From NCBI GenBank assembly GCA_000621765.1, contig JHXJ01000004.1:96526-160525 (forward strand): DNA of 64,000 nt, read 5' to 3'. Source of the stretch: Ruminococcaceae bacterium AB4001. Lineage in GTDB: Bacteria; Bacillota; Clostridia; Saccharofermentanales; Saccharofermentanaceae. This document shows, piece after piece, positions 25,023-35,152 of the stretch; the stretch's first letter is position 1, and every line of letters begins with the position of its first letter. The position numbers and the translations under genes are program-made. The notes beneath the pieces were generated by a model. The model had not been told where the DNA came from. It saw nothing but the letters and a program-made list of their open reading frames with translations, and searched no databases.

Positions 25023-26438
25023 ATGAAGACGAATAAGCTGCTGGCTTTGTTGATGTCATCAGTCATGGTCATTGGCACCATTACAGCTTGTGACAAGCCG
25101 GGTGTGGATCCCACAGCGCCTACTGATGCAACAACGTCAGAAACAACACAGACTACAGAACCGACAGTTACGGAGACGACTGTAGAACCGCCGGATATCG
25201 ACGGCTACTATGAGAGAACGGTTTCCGAAGTTAAAGATGAAGATGACGGAAAGATCATGATCTACGGCCACAATTCCGAGTTCATCGGACTTGCCGAGAA
25301 GTATGCAGGCATTACTTCCAACGATTACGATTTTATCGAGATCTCCAACAACGACGGTTCTTACACGGAGAAGCTTGACGCAGTTCTCTCCGACGGTAAC
25401 GAAGCTCCCGATATCTTTACCTGCGATGAAGCATACGCAAGAAAGTATATGGCTTCCGACAACACTATCGCCATTAATGATCTGGGCATCGATTATTCCG
25501 AGCTTACCAATATGTTCGACTATACGCTCAGATTCGCATGCGACGATGACAATGTAATCAAGGGCCTTGCCTGGAAGGCTTGCCCCTGCGGTGTTTTCTA
25601 TGAGAGATCACTTGCAGAAGAGTATCTCGGAACATCTGATCCGAATGAGCTCGCTGCTTCATTTGCCACATGGGATGCAGTACTTGCTTCCGCTAGAACT
25701 GTCAACACAGCTTCTGAGGGTGCGGTAAAGCTTCTTCCCGGATATACCGAGACATACAGGGCTTACTTAAGCAACCGTGAGACAGGCTGGATCATGGACG
25801 GCAGTTTTAATGTCGATACCCAGCTTGAGAGTTTCTTCGATTATGCCAAGACTCTCTACGATGAGGATCTCACATTCCGTGCAGAGCAGTGGTCAGGCGA
25901 CTGGGAAGATGACATGTCCAACAGAACGGTAATCTCTTACTGGGGTTCCCTGCAGTATGCAAAGTATGAGCTTGCCCTCAATCCCGGCGAAGGAACAGCA
26001 GTCAATCCCACGGCAGGTGACTGGGGTGTTACCACAGCTCCCGTAAGCTTCTATAGCGGCGGATCCTGGGTAATGGCATCCAAGTATTGCGATAAGAAGG
26101 CTACTTCCGCAGATATCGTAAGAGCAGTCTGCATCAATGAGGATAACCTCAAGGATATGGTCACTAACGGTGAGTTCGTAAACAACGTTAAGCTCATGAC
26201 TTCTGCTGCAGCAGATGACAAGTTCGCTCTCGAGTGGCTCGGCGGCCAGAACCCGTATCCGGTACTTCTCGATGCGGCTACAAAGGCTGATGCTTCGCTC
26301 GCCGTAGCTGATGAAGACGCATACAACAATGCGTTTAACGCCGTAGTCGGAGCTTACTGCGAAGGTTCTTTCGAGACCGTTAAGGAAGCGAAGGAGGCTT
26401 TGGAAGACCAGCTCAGTGAGAAGGGTCTAATCGGATAA
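25023..26438 (+). CDS. Extracellular solute-binding lipoprotein (family 1-like), orphan
   Basis: A 471-residue lipoprotein with lipobox ITAC (Cys23), a Thr-rich linker (about 33-60) and a two-lobed periplasmic-binding fold of the sugar-type family 1. The first lobe has IMIYGHNSEFIGLAEKYAG and SDGNEAPDIFTCDEAYARKY; later come AWKACPCGVFYER, TWDAVLASART and ISYWGSLQYAKYEL. This is the usual order for carbohydrate receptors. No permease or ATPase genes are nearby, so its partners are elsewhere or it acts alone. Its position directly before the cellobiose and cellodextrin phosphorylase genes makes an oligosaccharide ligand plausible but unproven. Start at the ATG following GAGGAG. Confidence 0.75.
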   Translation: MKTNKLLALLMSSVMVIGTITACDKPGVDPTAPTDATTSETTQTTEPTVTETTVEPPDIDGYYERTVSEVKDEDDGKIMIYGHNSEFIGLAEKYAGITSNDYDFIEISNNDGSYTEKLDAVLSDGNEAPDIFTCDEAYARKYMASDNTIAINDLGIDYSELTNMFDYTLRFACDDDNVIKGLAWKACPCGVFYERSLAEEYLGTSDPNELAASFATWDAVLASARTVNTASEGAVKLLPGYTETYRAYLSNRETGWIMDGSFNVDTQLESFFDYAKTLYDEDLTFRAEQWSGDWEDDMSNRTVISYWGSLQYAKYELALNPGEGTAVNPTAGDWGVTTAPVSFYSGGSWVMASKYCDKKATSADIVRAVCINEDNLKDMVTNGEFVNNVKLMTSAAADDKFALEWLGGQNPYPVLLDAATKADASLAVADEDAYNNAFNAVVGAYCEGSFETVKEAKEALEDQLSEKGLIG

Positions 26439-26463
26439 GATCCTTTCCGGAAGAATGAAAAAT

Positions 26464-26498
26464 AAGGACTGTCACGGGATATGCCTGTGGCAGTCCTT
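26464..26498 (+). terminator. Rho-independent terminator after the solute-binding protein gene
   Basis: AAGGACTGTCACGGG pairs with CCTGTGGCAGTCCTT (15 bp including two wobble pairs, five-base loop), followed by TTTTCGT. It separates the receptor gene from the phosphorylase genes. Confidence 0.8.
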
Positions 26499-26773
26499 TT
26501 CGTATGATTGCTCATAATGAGTCTCGGTTTACAGGCGGGGGAATGAACCGTGACACGATGCGCCGGGAACTATCCTTATATGGATATCCGAAGTAAGTAT
26601 GGGTTTCGATGTGGAAAAGTCTGACCTGAAAATGCCCGCGGCAGGAGTTCGAAAACGTATGCAAGAAAAGTAACATAATACATAAATTGTTTATATTCAT
26701 TATATTTTAAAGGCTTTGGGGATAGTGTAAAATAAGTGGGTCTTTCAATACTATTTTCCACGGAGGCAAAAAC
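26499..26773. other. Intergenic region upstream of cellobiose phosphorylase
   Basis: 275 bases without a credible gene. The right half is AT-rich (around 26676-26712) and should contain the promoter, but several overlapping TATATT/TAAAAT-like boxes prevent a firm choice. A strong CGGAGG site precedes the ATG at 26774. No riboswitch-like fold or CcpA cre site was recognised. Confidence 0.3.
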
Positions 26774-29263
26774 ATGAAATTCGGGCATTTCGACGACTCA
26801 AGAAAAGAATATGTCATTAACACCCCTAAAACACCTTATCCCTGGATCAATTACCTGGGCAATCAGGGTTTCTTCTCACTGATCTCAAACACAGCTGGCG
26901 GCTACAGCTTCTACATGGATGCAAGGCTCAGAAGAATTACCCGTTACCGCTATAATAACGTCCCTCTTGATATGGGCGGCCGTTATTTCTACATTAACGA
27001 CAATGGCGTTGTCTGGAATCCCGGATGGTCTCCTGTAAAGACTGATCTTGATGAATATGAGTGCCGTCATGGTATGGGTTACACCATCATCGAAGGTAAG
27101 AAGAACGGCCTCAAGGCTGAAGTTACATTCTTTGTTCCCCAGAATTACGATGGAGAAGTCCAGCAGGTAGTTCTCACGAATGAGAGCTCTGAGGCAAAGG
27201 ATTTTGCTATCTTCTCAATGGCTGAGTGGTGCCTTTGGGACGCACAGGATGACTGCACAAACTTCCAGAGAAACTTCTCTACAGGCCGTGTTGAGATCGA
27301 AGGTTCAACGATCTATCACGTAACAGAATACAGAGACAGACGTAATCACTACGCTTTCTATACAGTAAATGACGAGATCGACGGTTATGATACAGACCGT
27401 GATGCATTCCTTGGAAGCATCTACAACGGCTGGGATAACCCGGAGACAGTAAAGGCAGGCAAGGCTTCCAATTCCTTCGCAGACGGCTGGTCTCCCATCG
27501 CATCACATTATAAGAAGGTCACTCTTGCACCCGGCGAGAGCAAGACATTGATCTACATCTTAGGCTATGCAGAAAATCCGCAGGACAAGAAGTTCGCTTC
27601 CGAGAAGCCTGCTAACCTCCTTACAAGAGAGGCTTGGGTCCTCAACAAGGAGAAGGCATATGCCATGATCGACAAGTACAACACACCTGAAAAGGTTGCT
27701 GCAGGACTTGAAGAACTCCGCACAACATGGGAGAACCTCCTCAGCATTTATAAGGTTGATACACCTGATGAAAAGGTTAACCGCATGGTCAACATCTGGA
27801 ACCAGTATCAGTGCATGGTTACATTCAACCTTTCACGTTCAGCTTCTTACTTCGAGTCAGGCATCGGCCGTGGAATGGGATTCAGAGATTCCAACCAGGA
27901 TATCCTTGGCTTCGTTCACCAGATCCCGGACCGTGCAAGAGCAAGACTCATCGACATCGCTTCTACACAGCTTTCAGACGGCGGATGCTATCACCAGTAT
28001 CAGCCTCTTACCAAGAAGGGTAATGCTGACATCGGCGGCGACTTCTCAGACGACCCGCTCTGGATGATCATGTCCGTTGCAGCTTATATCAAGGAAACAG
28101 GCGACTGGGGCATCCTTGACGCTGACGTTCCTTTCGATGACGATCCGGAAGGCAAGCACACAATGCTCGAGCACCTCAACGTTTCCTTCTATCACATCGT
28201 AAACAACTTAGGACCTCACGGACTGCCTCTTGCAATGCGTGCAGACTGGAATGACTGTATCAACCTCTCATGCTTCTCTGACACACCCGGTGAGTCTTTC
28301 CAGACATACACCAACCCCAAGTTCAAGGCAGAGGGCGGTTACTCCAAGATCGCTGAGTCCGTATTCGTCGCAGCACTCTTCACATACACAGGTCCTGCTT
28401 ATGTCGGTATCTTAGAGCACCTCGGAAAGACTGAGGAAGCTGCTAAGGCTCAGGCAGAGATCGACAAGATGAAGAAGAACACCATGGAATCCGCATTTGA
28501 CGGTGAGTGGTTCCTCAGAGCTTACGACGCTAACGGCGAGAAGATGGGTTCAAAGGAATGCGAAGAAGGTAAGATCTTCATCGAACCCCAGGGCTTCGCA
28601 GTTATGTCCGAGATCGGTAAGGACGTCGGAGCAGACATCAAGACTCTCGACTCCATCGACAAGTATCTCAACTGCGAGTTCGGTCTCGTTCTCAACAATC
28701 CTGCTTTCACAAAGTACTACATCCAGTACGGTGAGATCTCCACATATCCGGGCGGATACAAGGAGAACGCAGGTATCTTCACACACAACAACGCATGGAT
28801 CATCTGCGCTGAAGCTTATGCCGGAAGAGGAGAGAAGGCTTTCGAGTACTACTCAAAGATCGCTCCTGCTTTCACAGAAGAGACATCAGATATCCATAAG
28901 ACAGAACCTTACGTTTACGGTCAGATGATCGGCGGTAAGGATGCTAAGAACTTCGGTCAGGGCAAGAACTCCTGGCTCACCGGTACAGCTGCATGGAACA
29001 TGGTTGCCATCTCCCAGTACATCCTCGGCATAAAGCCTGAGTTCGACGGCCTGAGAGTAGATCCTTCCATTCCTTCGGCATGGGACGGTTTCAAGGTTGA
29101 GCGTAAGTTCAGAGGCGACATCTACGAGATCGAGATCAAGAATCCTGATCACGTATGCAAGGGTGTCAAGAAGCTTACGATCGACGGAAACGAGATTGAA
29201 GGTTGCATCGTTCCTGTAGCAGGTGACGGCAAGGTTCATAAGGTTGAGGTAGTTCTGGGCTAA
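26774..29263 (+). CDS. cbp: Cellobiose phosphorylase (GH94)
   Basis: An 829-residue cytoplasmic enzyme predicted to convert cellobiose and phosphate to glucose-1-phosphate and glucose. The N-terminal beta-sandwich starts [14 protein letters not shown], as in characterised cellobiose phosphorylases. The (alpha/alpha)6 domain has [18 protein letters not shown] and the catalytic-acid motif [11 protein letters not shown] (about 485-495). [16 protein letters not shown] and the [11 protein letters not shown] loop near the C-terminus complete the phosphate site. Length is typical (about 810-830). Codon choice appears biased toward a few preferred codons, suggesting high expression. It is followed by the paralogous cellodextrin phosphorylase after 123 bases containing a hairpin. 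Confidence 0.93.
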   Translation: MKFGHFDDSRKEYVINTPKTPYPWINYLGNQGFFSLISNTAGGYSFYMDARLRRITRYRYNNVPLDMGGRYFYINDNGVVWNPGWSPVKTDLDEYECRHGMGYTIIEGKKNGLKAEVTFFVPQNYDGEVQQVVLTNESSEAKDFAIFSMAEWCLWDAQDDCTNFQRNFSTGRVEIEGSTIYHVTEYRDRRNHYAFYTVNDEIDGYDTDRDAFLGSIYNGWDNPETVKAGKASNSFADGWSPIASHYKKVTLAPGESKTLIYILGYAENPQDKKFASEKPANLLTREAWVLNKEKAYAMIDKYNTPEKVAAGLEELRTTWENLLSIYKVDTPDEKVNRMVNIWNQYQCMVTFNLSRSASYFESGIGRGMGFRDSNQDILGFVHQIPDRARARLIDIASTQLSDGGCYHQYQPLTKKGNADIGGDFSDDPLWMIMSVAAYIKETGDWGILDADVPFDDDPEGKHTMLEHLNVSFYHIVNNLGPHGLPLAMRADWNDCINLSCFSDTPGESFQTYTNPKFKAEGGYSKIAESVFVAALFTYTGPAYVGILEHLGKTEEAAKAQAEIDKMKKNTMESAFDGEWFLRAYDANGEKMGSKECEEGKIFIEPQGFAVMSEIGKDVGADIKTLDSIDKYLNCEFGLVLNNPAFTKYYIQYGEISTYPGGYKENAGIFTHNNAWIICAEAYAGRGEKAFEYYSKIAPAFTEETSDIHKTEPYVYGQMIGGKDAKNFGQGKNSWLTGTAAWNMVAISQYILGIKPEFDGLRVDPSIPSAWDGFKVERKFRGDIYEIEIKNPDHVCKGVKKLTIDGNEIEGCIVPVAGDGKVHKVEVVLG

Positions 29264-29291
29264 GCGCTTATACCTTAATCTGGTTTTAGTC

Positions 29292-29343
29292 AGTTTAAGC
29301 AAGACCCCGTGGTTGATGATCGACCGTGGGGTTACTTGCTGAA
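29292..29343 (+). terminator. Intercistronic hairpin between the two GH94 genes
   Basis: AGCAAGACCCCGTGGT and ACCGTGGGGTTACTTGCT form an interrupted stem of about 15 pairs. No T-run follows, so it is more likely an mRNA stabiliser or processing site than a full terminator, keeping cbp expression above that of the next gene. Confidence 0.5.
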
Positions 29344-29386
29344 TTAAAGAGATAAAAAACAAATCAAATTCTCATGGAGGATCAAC

Positions 29387-32377
29387 ATGGGCTATTTCGG
29401 CGAAAAGGCTAGAGGAGAAAGACTCCCTGCAAAAGAACTTCTGATCGACAAGTTCGGAGATACGATCGTAACAGGCGGTATTTCCGCCCAGTATGTGCGT
29501 TTCGGAAAAGCTCCCGTCGTTATCGGTATCTCGGGGCTTAAGTTCGACTGCATGGCAGTTAATATGCTGTCTTCTGATGACGTTATTTTCGAGGCATTCT
29601 CGAAAATGACCGATGACGGTTCGAGCATTCTTCTTATCAAGAATGAGGACGGTATCAAGGACCTTATCGAGAGAGACGGTATCGTAAAAGATGCCGGATT
29701 TGGCACTGAGGTATTGGACAGATGCGCTGAGATCATCAGCGGTACCGAATCCTGGGGCGGCAAGCTTGCTACGAACGGCGAGCTTATGTGCGATCCTTCC
29801 ACACCTTCTCCCGGACCTCACTACTACACGAATATGCTCATCGGTAACAGGATAGGATTCGATTTCCCGCTTCAGTCTACGCCGAAGAGTGCTGTAGACC
29901 GTCTGGGCGGCGGCTCCTTCAGATCCCACGCCGATACACAGGTTCTCGCTACAAGATGGGACTATCTGCCTGAAGAGAACGGTTTCCCGGCAAACAGACA
30001 GTTCTATATCGTTGAGAACGGCAAGCAGATCTTCTGGTCAGGCGCTGCAATTGCAGACGGTCTCAAGAAGATCCGCACGATCCACTCACAGAACAGGACG
30101 ATCATCACATATGAGCTCGAAAACGGCCTCAAGATCAAGAGAACTATCTTCATCGTTCCCCAGAGAGAAGGCCTTCCTGTAGCTGTCGAAGCACAGCTTA
30201 TCGACATCGAGAATACTTCTGCTGAAGACAGGAACCTCAGAGTTGTTGTTACCGGCATGTTCGGTACACACGAGACACACGCTCTTTCTGAAGACGTTAT
30301 TTTCTCGACAGTAGTCGCAGAGTCAAATGTCTTCTTTAACGAGGATAACGAGATCCGCGCCATCAGCTTCGATCCTAACCCGAAGTGGACAAAGAACGAG
30401 ATCAGATTCAATTCCACTGTCGTTCATACTGAAGACGGCGATTTCTTCCCCGACCAGTACAGCGCAAGATATGCTGATTTCGTAGGTTCCGGAAGCCTCG
30501 AAAAGCCTGAGTTCATCTATCCTCTGTCTTCCAAGCCTTCCAGAAAGGGACCCGGTTTCTTTGCAACATCTACACCTTTCACGATCAAGGCAGACGGCGC
30601 AGTCCGCGTTGACAGCGTAACATGCCTTTCTTCTGACTGCGTAAACGATAAGTTCGTACCCGATGAGACTCCCGCAAAGGAAGTTGAAGCTGTCGCTGAT
30701 TACATCATCGACCGCAACAACCTTACAAAAGATCTCCAGGACGTCATCAGCTTCACAGAGAAGTATGCGGGATACATGAAGATCCAGCATGAGGATAAGA
30801 ACTTTGAGGCTTACGTAAACAATAACCTCCCGTTCCAGGTCTTTTATCAGACATTCGTCTCAAGATCTCTGGACTGGACACAGAAGGGTTACCGTGAGAT
30901 CGGCTTCAGAGAGATCCAGGACATCTTCGCTTCCATGTACTATTTCGCAGGCATGGGAAGAACGGACTTCGTAAAGGAAATGCTCGCCGGATGGATCGAG
31001 AACGTTTACGAAGACGGTTATACAAACCACAATTTCTATTGGATCGGAAAAGAGCCGGGCTGGTGGTCTGATGACGGACTCTGGCTCCTGCAGGCTCTGG
31101 ACAGATACCTTGGCCTCACAGGCGATTACGCATTCCTCGACGAGGAGTTCGTTATGGCCGGAACAAAGGCAACAAAGACTGATGCCGGCGTTAAGAGAAA
31201 GCTCAAGGATACGATCAAGGCAATAATCAACTACAGCGGCAGGATCTCCATCGGAAAGCACGGCATTCCTCTTATCGACCGCGCTGACTGGAACGACTGC
31301 TTAAGAGTCGATCCCGACTGTATCTCCGGAAAGGATAAGATTGCCAAGTACAGAGAGCAGATCGCCAAGGACGGCAAGGGCTTCGGCGAAGAGCCTTTCG
31401 AGTCCGAATATTCAGAATCTGTAATGAACGGATTCCTTTTGAAGGTTGCAGTTGACTGCGCTGAGACCATGTTCAGGAACATTGGCGACGGCGCTGCAGC
31501 AGAAGACATGAAGGCATTGTCAGATAAGCTCGCGGCAACACTCCGCGAGAACTGCTGGAAGGGCGACTTCTACGCAAGAGTCCTCTTCAACAGATCCGAT
31601 AAGCCCGAGATCAAGTATCTTGGCGCTTCCGGTGACGGCTTAGGTGTCGAAGAAGGACATCCCGGCGCATACTTCCTCAACAGCTTCTCATGGTCACTCC
31701 TGGCAGGAGTTGCTTCGGAGGAAGAGATCTCCACGATGCTCGATTCTCTCGACAAGTATCTGAAGACACCTTACGGTTTCAGACTCTGCTCGACAGTAGA
31801 CTATCCGAAGATCGCACCTAAGATCGACGTTGCCCTCTACTATCCGGGCGACCGTGAGAACGGCGGCGTATTCAAGCACGCCAACATGATGGCATGCTCA
31901 GCTATGCTCAAGGCTGCAAAGAACGTTGAAGACAAGGAACTTGCTTCGAGATTAAGCGATACCGCTTACTGGATCATCGACAAGATCCTGCCTTACATCA
32001 CAATGAAGTCACCCTTCGTTACATGCGGCAACCCGAGATGGTGCACACAGTACAATAACAGCGAGTCAGGCGAGAACATCGGACCTACATTGTCCGGCAC
32101 CTCAACATGGCTCCTCTTATCGCTCTTCCAGTGCTTCGGCGTTGAGTTCACGAGCGAAGGCCTGAGAGTCGAACCGATCCTCAGAAAATCTGACACGAAG
32201 CTCGACGTTAAGGTATCGATCTCCGGTACGGTTTATGATATCCATATCAATAAGCCCGAAGGCTTTAACCGTGCCAAGGAAGGCATCAAGGTCAGGCTCG
32301 ACGGAAGCGATGTTGAAGGAACGCTCCTTCCTGTCGCAACCGATGGCAAGACACATGAAGTAGAGATCAATTTCTGA
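29387..32377 (+). CDS. cdp: Cellodextrin phosphorylase (GH94)
   Basis: A 996-residue GH94 enzyme. Its greater length (about 980-1000), the MGYFGEKARGERLPAKEL-like start and the extended N-terminal domain set it apart from cellobiose phosphorylases and match cellodextrin phosphorylases, which shorten cello-oligosaccharides by one glucose as glucose-1-phosphate. The catalytic motif IDRADWNDCLRVD lies at about 627-639, NGGVFKHANMM supplies the phosphate-binding side, and GPTLSGTSTWLLLSL matches the C-terminal loop. It follows cbp and is only 23 bases from hprK. Other oligosaccharide phosphorylases of GH94 are possible, but this is the best fit. Confidence 0.88.
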   Translation: MGYFGEKARGERLPAKELLIDKFGDTIVTGGISAQYVRFGKAPVVIGISGLKFDCMAVNMLSSDDVIFEAFSKMTDDGSSILLIKNEDGIKDLIERDGIVKDAGFGTEVLDRCAEIISGTESWGGKLATNGELMCDPSTPSPGPHYYTNMLIGNRIGFDFPLQSTPKSAVDRLGGGSFRSHADTQVLATRWDYLPEENGFPANRQFYIVENGKQIFWSGAAIADGLKKIRTIHSQNRTIITYELENGLKIKRTIFIVPQREGLPVAVEAQLIDIENTSAEDRNLRVVVTGMFGTHETHALSEDVIFSTVVAESNVFFNEDNEIRAISFDPNPKWTKNEIRFNSTVVHTEDGDFFPDQYSARYADFVGSGSLEKPEFIYPLSSKPSRKGPGFFATSTPFTIKADGAVRVDSVTCLSSDCVNDKFVPDETPAKEVEAVADYIIDRNNLTKDLQDVISFTEKYAGYMKIQHEDKNFEAYVNNNLPFQVFYQTFVSRSLDWTQKGYREIGFREIQDIFASMYYFAGMGRTDFVKEMLAGWIENVYEDGYTNHNFYWIGKEPGWWSDDGLWLLQALDRYLGLTGDYAFLDEEFVMAGTKATKTDAGVKRKLKDTIKAIINYSGRISIGKHGIPLIDRADWNDCLRVDPDCISGKDKIAKYREQIAKDGKGFGEEPFESEYSESVMNGFLLKVAVDCAETMFRNIGDGAAAEDMKALSDKLAATLRENCWKGDFYARVLFNRSDKPEIKYLGASGDGLGVEEGHPGAYFLNSFSWSLLAGVASEEEISTMLDSLDKYLKTPYGFRLCSTVDYPKIAPKIDVALYYPGDRENGGVFKHANMMACSAMLKAAKNVEDKELASRLSDTAYWIIDKILPYITMKSPFVTCGNPRWCTQYNNSESGENIGPTLSGTSTWLLLSLFQCFGVEFTSEGLRVEPILRKSDTKLDVKVSISGTVYDIHINKPEGFNRAKEGIKVRLDGSDVEGTLLPVATDGKTHEVEINF

Positions 32378-32400
32378 TAGCGGATAACAGGAGGAGAGAA

Positions 32401-33333
32401 ATGCCCTTTTCGAGCGTGTTTTTATCTGAGATCGTAAAGCAGTACAACCTTGAGGTTGTTTACGATTCAGGCGACATCGAATCAAGAAGGATATGCGTTG
32501 CGGACGTAACCAGACCGGGTCTGCAGCTTGCTGGATATTACGATCACTTCGGACCTGACAGAATTCAGGTAATCGGAAACATGGAGCATGCTTATCTCGA
32601 CAACCTCTCTCCCGAAGAGAGGGCAAAGTCGGTATCAGCTCTTTTTGAGAAGAATATCCCTGCGCTTATCGTTACCCGTGACCACAAGGTCCATAAGGAG
32701 ATCCTTGAAGCGGCAAGACAGTATCAGACGCCCGTTTTAAGGACTTCACAGGCAACTTCGGATTTCTCTTCGGAGCTCGTAAAGTACCTGAAGATGGAGC
32801 TCGCTCCGCGTGTTTCGATGCATGGCGTTCTGGTCGAAGTTAACGGTGAAGGTATCCTCATCCTCGGTGAGTCCGGCGTAGGTAAGTCCGAGACCGCTCT
32901 CGAGATAGTTAAGAGAGGTCACAGACTCATTGCCGACGACCAGATAGAGATCCGCAAGGTTTCCGAGACAACGCTTCTCGGACGCGCTCCTGATGTAATC
33001 AAGCACCTTATCGAGATCCGCGGCATCGGTATTCTTGACGTAAAGGAACTCTACGGTGTATCAGCCGTTAAGCCCCAGGAGAATATCGACTTCGTAATCA
33101 ATCTCGAGCTCTGGGATGAGAAGAAGACCTATGACAGACTGGGTCTTAACGAAGAAACAACCGATATCCTCGGAATAAAAGTCCCTTCAGTTACGATCCC
33201 TGTAGGCCCCGGACGTAACCTCGCGATAATCGTCGAGGCTGCGGCTATCAACTACAGAGTCAAGAAGATGGGCTACAATGCGGCTCAGGATCTTGTATCC
33301 AGAGTCTTTCCCGGAAAGTCATTAGATGGCTGA
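32401..33333 (+). CDS. hprK: HPr(Ser) kinase/phosphorylase
   Basis: A 310-residue bifunctional enzyme that phosphorylates and dephosphorylates Ser46 of HPr, setting carbon catabolite repression. The N-terminal domain (1-130) precedes the catalytic core with His141 in MHGVLVEV, Walker A GESGVGKS (156-163), the ADDQIEIR segment, the K/P signature EIRGIGILDVKELYG (about 205-219) and the C-terminal VGPGRNLAIIVEAAA. A GGAGGAG site precedes the ATG. It lies 23 bases after cellodextrin phosphorylase and overlaps murB by eight bases, so sugar use, its regulator and cell-wall synthesis may share a message. Confidence 0.96.
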   Translation: MPFSSVFLSEIVKQYNLEVVYDSGDIESRRICVADVTRPGLQLAGYYDHFGPDRIQVIGNMEHAYLDNLSPEERAKSVSALFEKNIPALIVTRDHKVHKEILEAARQYQTPVLRTSQATSDFSSELVKYLKMELAPRVSMHGVLVEVNGEGILILGESGVGKSETALEIVKRGHRLIADDQIEIRKVSETTLLGRAPDVIKHLIEIRGIGILDVKELYGVSAVKPQENIDFVINLELWDEKKTYDRLGLNEETTDILGIKVPSVTIPVGPGRNLAIIVEAAAINYRVKKMGYNAAQDLVSRVFPGKSLDG

Positions 33334-34243
33334 TCTTAAGATCGTACAAAACGTCCCGCTTGCGGGATATTCAACATTCAGATGCGGAGGTCCTGCAAGA
33401 TATTTTGCAGAACCTTCTGATTCTGATGAAGTTGCCGCACTGTTTAAGTGGGCAGAAGAAAATAACCTGGACGTCTTTGTGCTCGGCAATGGTTCAAACT
33501 GCCTGATCTCCGATAAGGGATTTGACGGTCTTGTTATCAGGATCGCGAAAAACATGAGCACGCTCACATCCCGTGAATCAGGTGACGGAAAAGTCATTAT
33601 CACTGCCGGAGCAGGCCTTCCTTATGCGAGATTCGGCGCATATTGCGTTGAGTTATCACTGACTGGCGCAGAGTTTGCCTGTGGTATCCCCGGTTCATGC
33701 GGAGGCGCGGTATTCATGAATGCCGGAGCCTACGGCGGAGAGACTAAAGATTTCATTTCTTCCGTCACGTACTGGGACGGTTCATCCGTCAAAAAGATAG
33801 ACGGCGATCAATGTGAATTCGGTTACAGGACGAGTCTTTTCGAGAAGCTCAATGCTGAAGGAAAGACTGCAGTAATATTGGAGTTTGAGGCAGTCCTTTC
33901 AAAAGGCAATAAAGATGAGATAACTTCTCTTGTTGATGAATTGCGCGTAAAGAGGACAGCAAGCCAGCCTTTGGATGTGCCTTCTGCAGGTTCCACATTT
34001 AAGAGACCGGAAGGGTACTTCGCTGCAAAGCTCATTGAAGAAGCAGGGCTTAAGGGATTTGCCCTTGACGATTCGGGCGCACAGGTTTCGCCGAAGCACG
34101 CAGGATTTGTCGTTAATAACGGAGGAAAGGCAAAAGCTTCCGATGTTATGAGACTAATAGATTATGTGGTGGAAAAAGTTTTCGAGAACTCAGGCGTAAG
34201 GCTTGAGAAAGAAGTAAGACTCGTGGGTGATTTTGGGGGTTAA
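33326..34243 (+). CDS. murB: UDP-N-acetylenolpyruvoylglucosamine reductase
   Basis: A 305-residue FAD enzyme that reduces enolpyruvyl-UDP-GlcNAc to UDP-MurNAc in peptidoglycan synthesis. FAD-binding motifs are visible: NTTF-like YSTFRCGGPARYF, then LGNGSNCLISDKGFDG and GIPGSCGGAVFMNAGAYGGE. The catalytic Ser lies in SAGSTFKRPEGYFAAKLIEEAGLKG. The short single C-terminal domain fits the type II MurB of Gram-positive bacteria. It overlaps hprK by eight bases and precedes rapZ by three. Confidence 0.95.
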   Translation: MADLKIVQNVPLAGYSTFRCGGPARYFAEPSDSDEVAALFKWAEENNLDVFVLGNGSNCLISDKGFDGLVIRIAKNMSTLTSRESGDGKVIITAGAGLPYARFGAYCVELSLTGAEFACGIPGSCGGAVFMNAGAYGGETKDFISSVTYWDGSSVKKIDGDQCEFGYRTSLFEKLNAEGKTAVILEFEAVLSKGNKDEITSLVDELRVKRTASQPLDVPSAGSTFKRPEGYFAAKLIEEAGLKGFALDDSGAQVSPKHAGFVVNNGGKAKASDVMRLIDYVVEKVFENSGVRLEKEVRLVGDFGG

Positions 34244-34246
34244 TTG

Positions 34247-35152
34247 ATGGAGATTCTGTTTTTGACAGGAATGAGCGGAGCAGGAAAGAGTGCCGCAGTA
34301 AGATATCTTGAAGACTGCGGATATTTCTGCATGGATAATGTTCCGCCTTATGTTCTTCCTGACCTGGTCAGGAGCTTTTACAGGGGCAGGAGCGGTGAAG
34401 GTTTCAGCACGCCCAAGCTCGCTTTCGTCGTGGATGTCAGATCACAGGAATACCTTGACGGTTTCGACGAAGCGCTTGCACTGATCGATGAGGAAGTCGG
34501 ATGCCCTTATAAGGTAATTTTCCTTGAGGCTTCCGATACGGTACTCATCAGCAGATACCAGCAGACAAGAAGAAAGCATCCTCTCGCTAAGAAGAAGGGT
34601 TCTCTTACCCAGGCGCTTGCAGCAGAGAGAAAGATGCTTGAAAACATTAGAGAGATCGCGACCGTCGTTATCGACACATCGCTTCTGACAGATACGGAAC
34701 TGTGCAACGCTATAGGCGAGATCATCAAGAACGAAGACAGCCAGAGCATCCTTGTCGTAGTCGAATCGTTCGGATATAAATACGGAATTCCCGTCGACTG
34801 CGATTACGTTTTCGACGTAAGGTTCCTACCGAATCCTTACTATCTGCCGCAGCTCCGCAACTATACGGGTAAAGACCCGGCGATAGAGAAATACCTTGAA
34901 GGTTTCAGGGAAACGGATGAGTTTAACTATATGACAGCTGAACTTCTTTCTTTTGTAATTCCTTATTATGAGAAAGAGGGAAAGGGAAGCGTCCATATCG
35001 GTATAGGCTGCACGGGCGGAAGACACAGATCCGTATACTGCACGGAGACTGTAGCGAAGAAGCTCGCTGAGCGCGGGATCAAGTGCATAATCTCCCACAG
35101 GGACATCGATAAGGAACCTCACAGATATACGAAGAAGGCGGAAGATTCCTGA
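34247..35152 (+). CDS. rapZ: RapZ/YvcJ nucleotide-binding protein
   Basis: A 301-residue P-loop protein of the RapZ (YvcJ) family. Walker A is GMSGAGKS (8-15), followed by the conserved DCGYFCMDNVPPYVLPDL. The C-terminal RNA-binding-like domain carries FGYKYGIP, DVRFLPNPYY and IGIGCTGGRHRSVYCTE. In enterobacteria RapZ adapts RNase E to small RNAs of the GlmS pathway; in Firmicutes the role is less clear (competence and metabolism), and GTP hydrolysis is reported. The ATG at 34247 is preferred over TTG 34244. Its stop overlaps the whiA start (TGATG). Confidence 0.95.
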   Translation: MEILFLTGMSGAGKSAAVRYLEDCGYFCMDNVPPYVLPDLVRSFYRGRSGEGFSTPKLAFVVDVRSQEYLDGFDEALALIDEEVGCPYKVIFLEASDTVLISRYQQTRRKHPLAKKKGSLTQALAAERKMLENIREIATVVIDTSLLTDTELCNAIGEIIKNEDSQSILVVVESFGYKYGIPVDCDYVFDVRFLPNPYYLPQLRNYTGKDPAIEKYLEGFRETDEFNYMTAELLSFVIPYYEKEGKGSVHIGIGCTGGRHRSVYCTETVAKKLAERGIKCIISHRDIDKEPHRYTKKAEDS

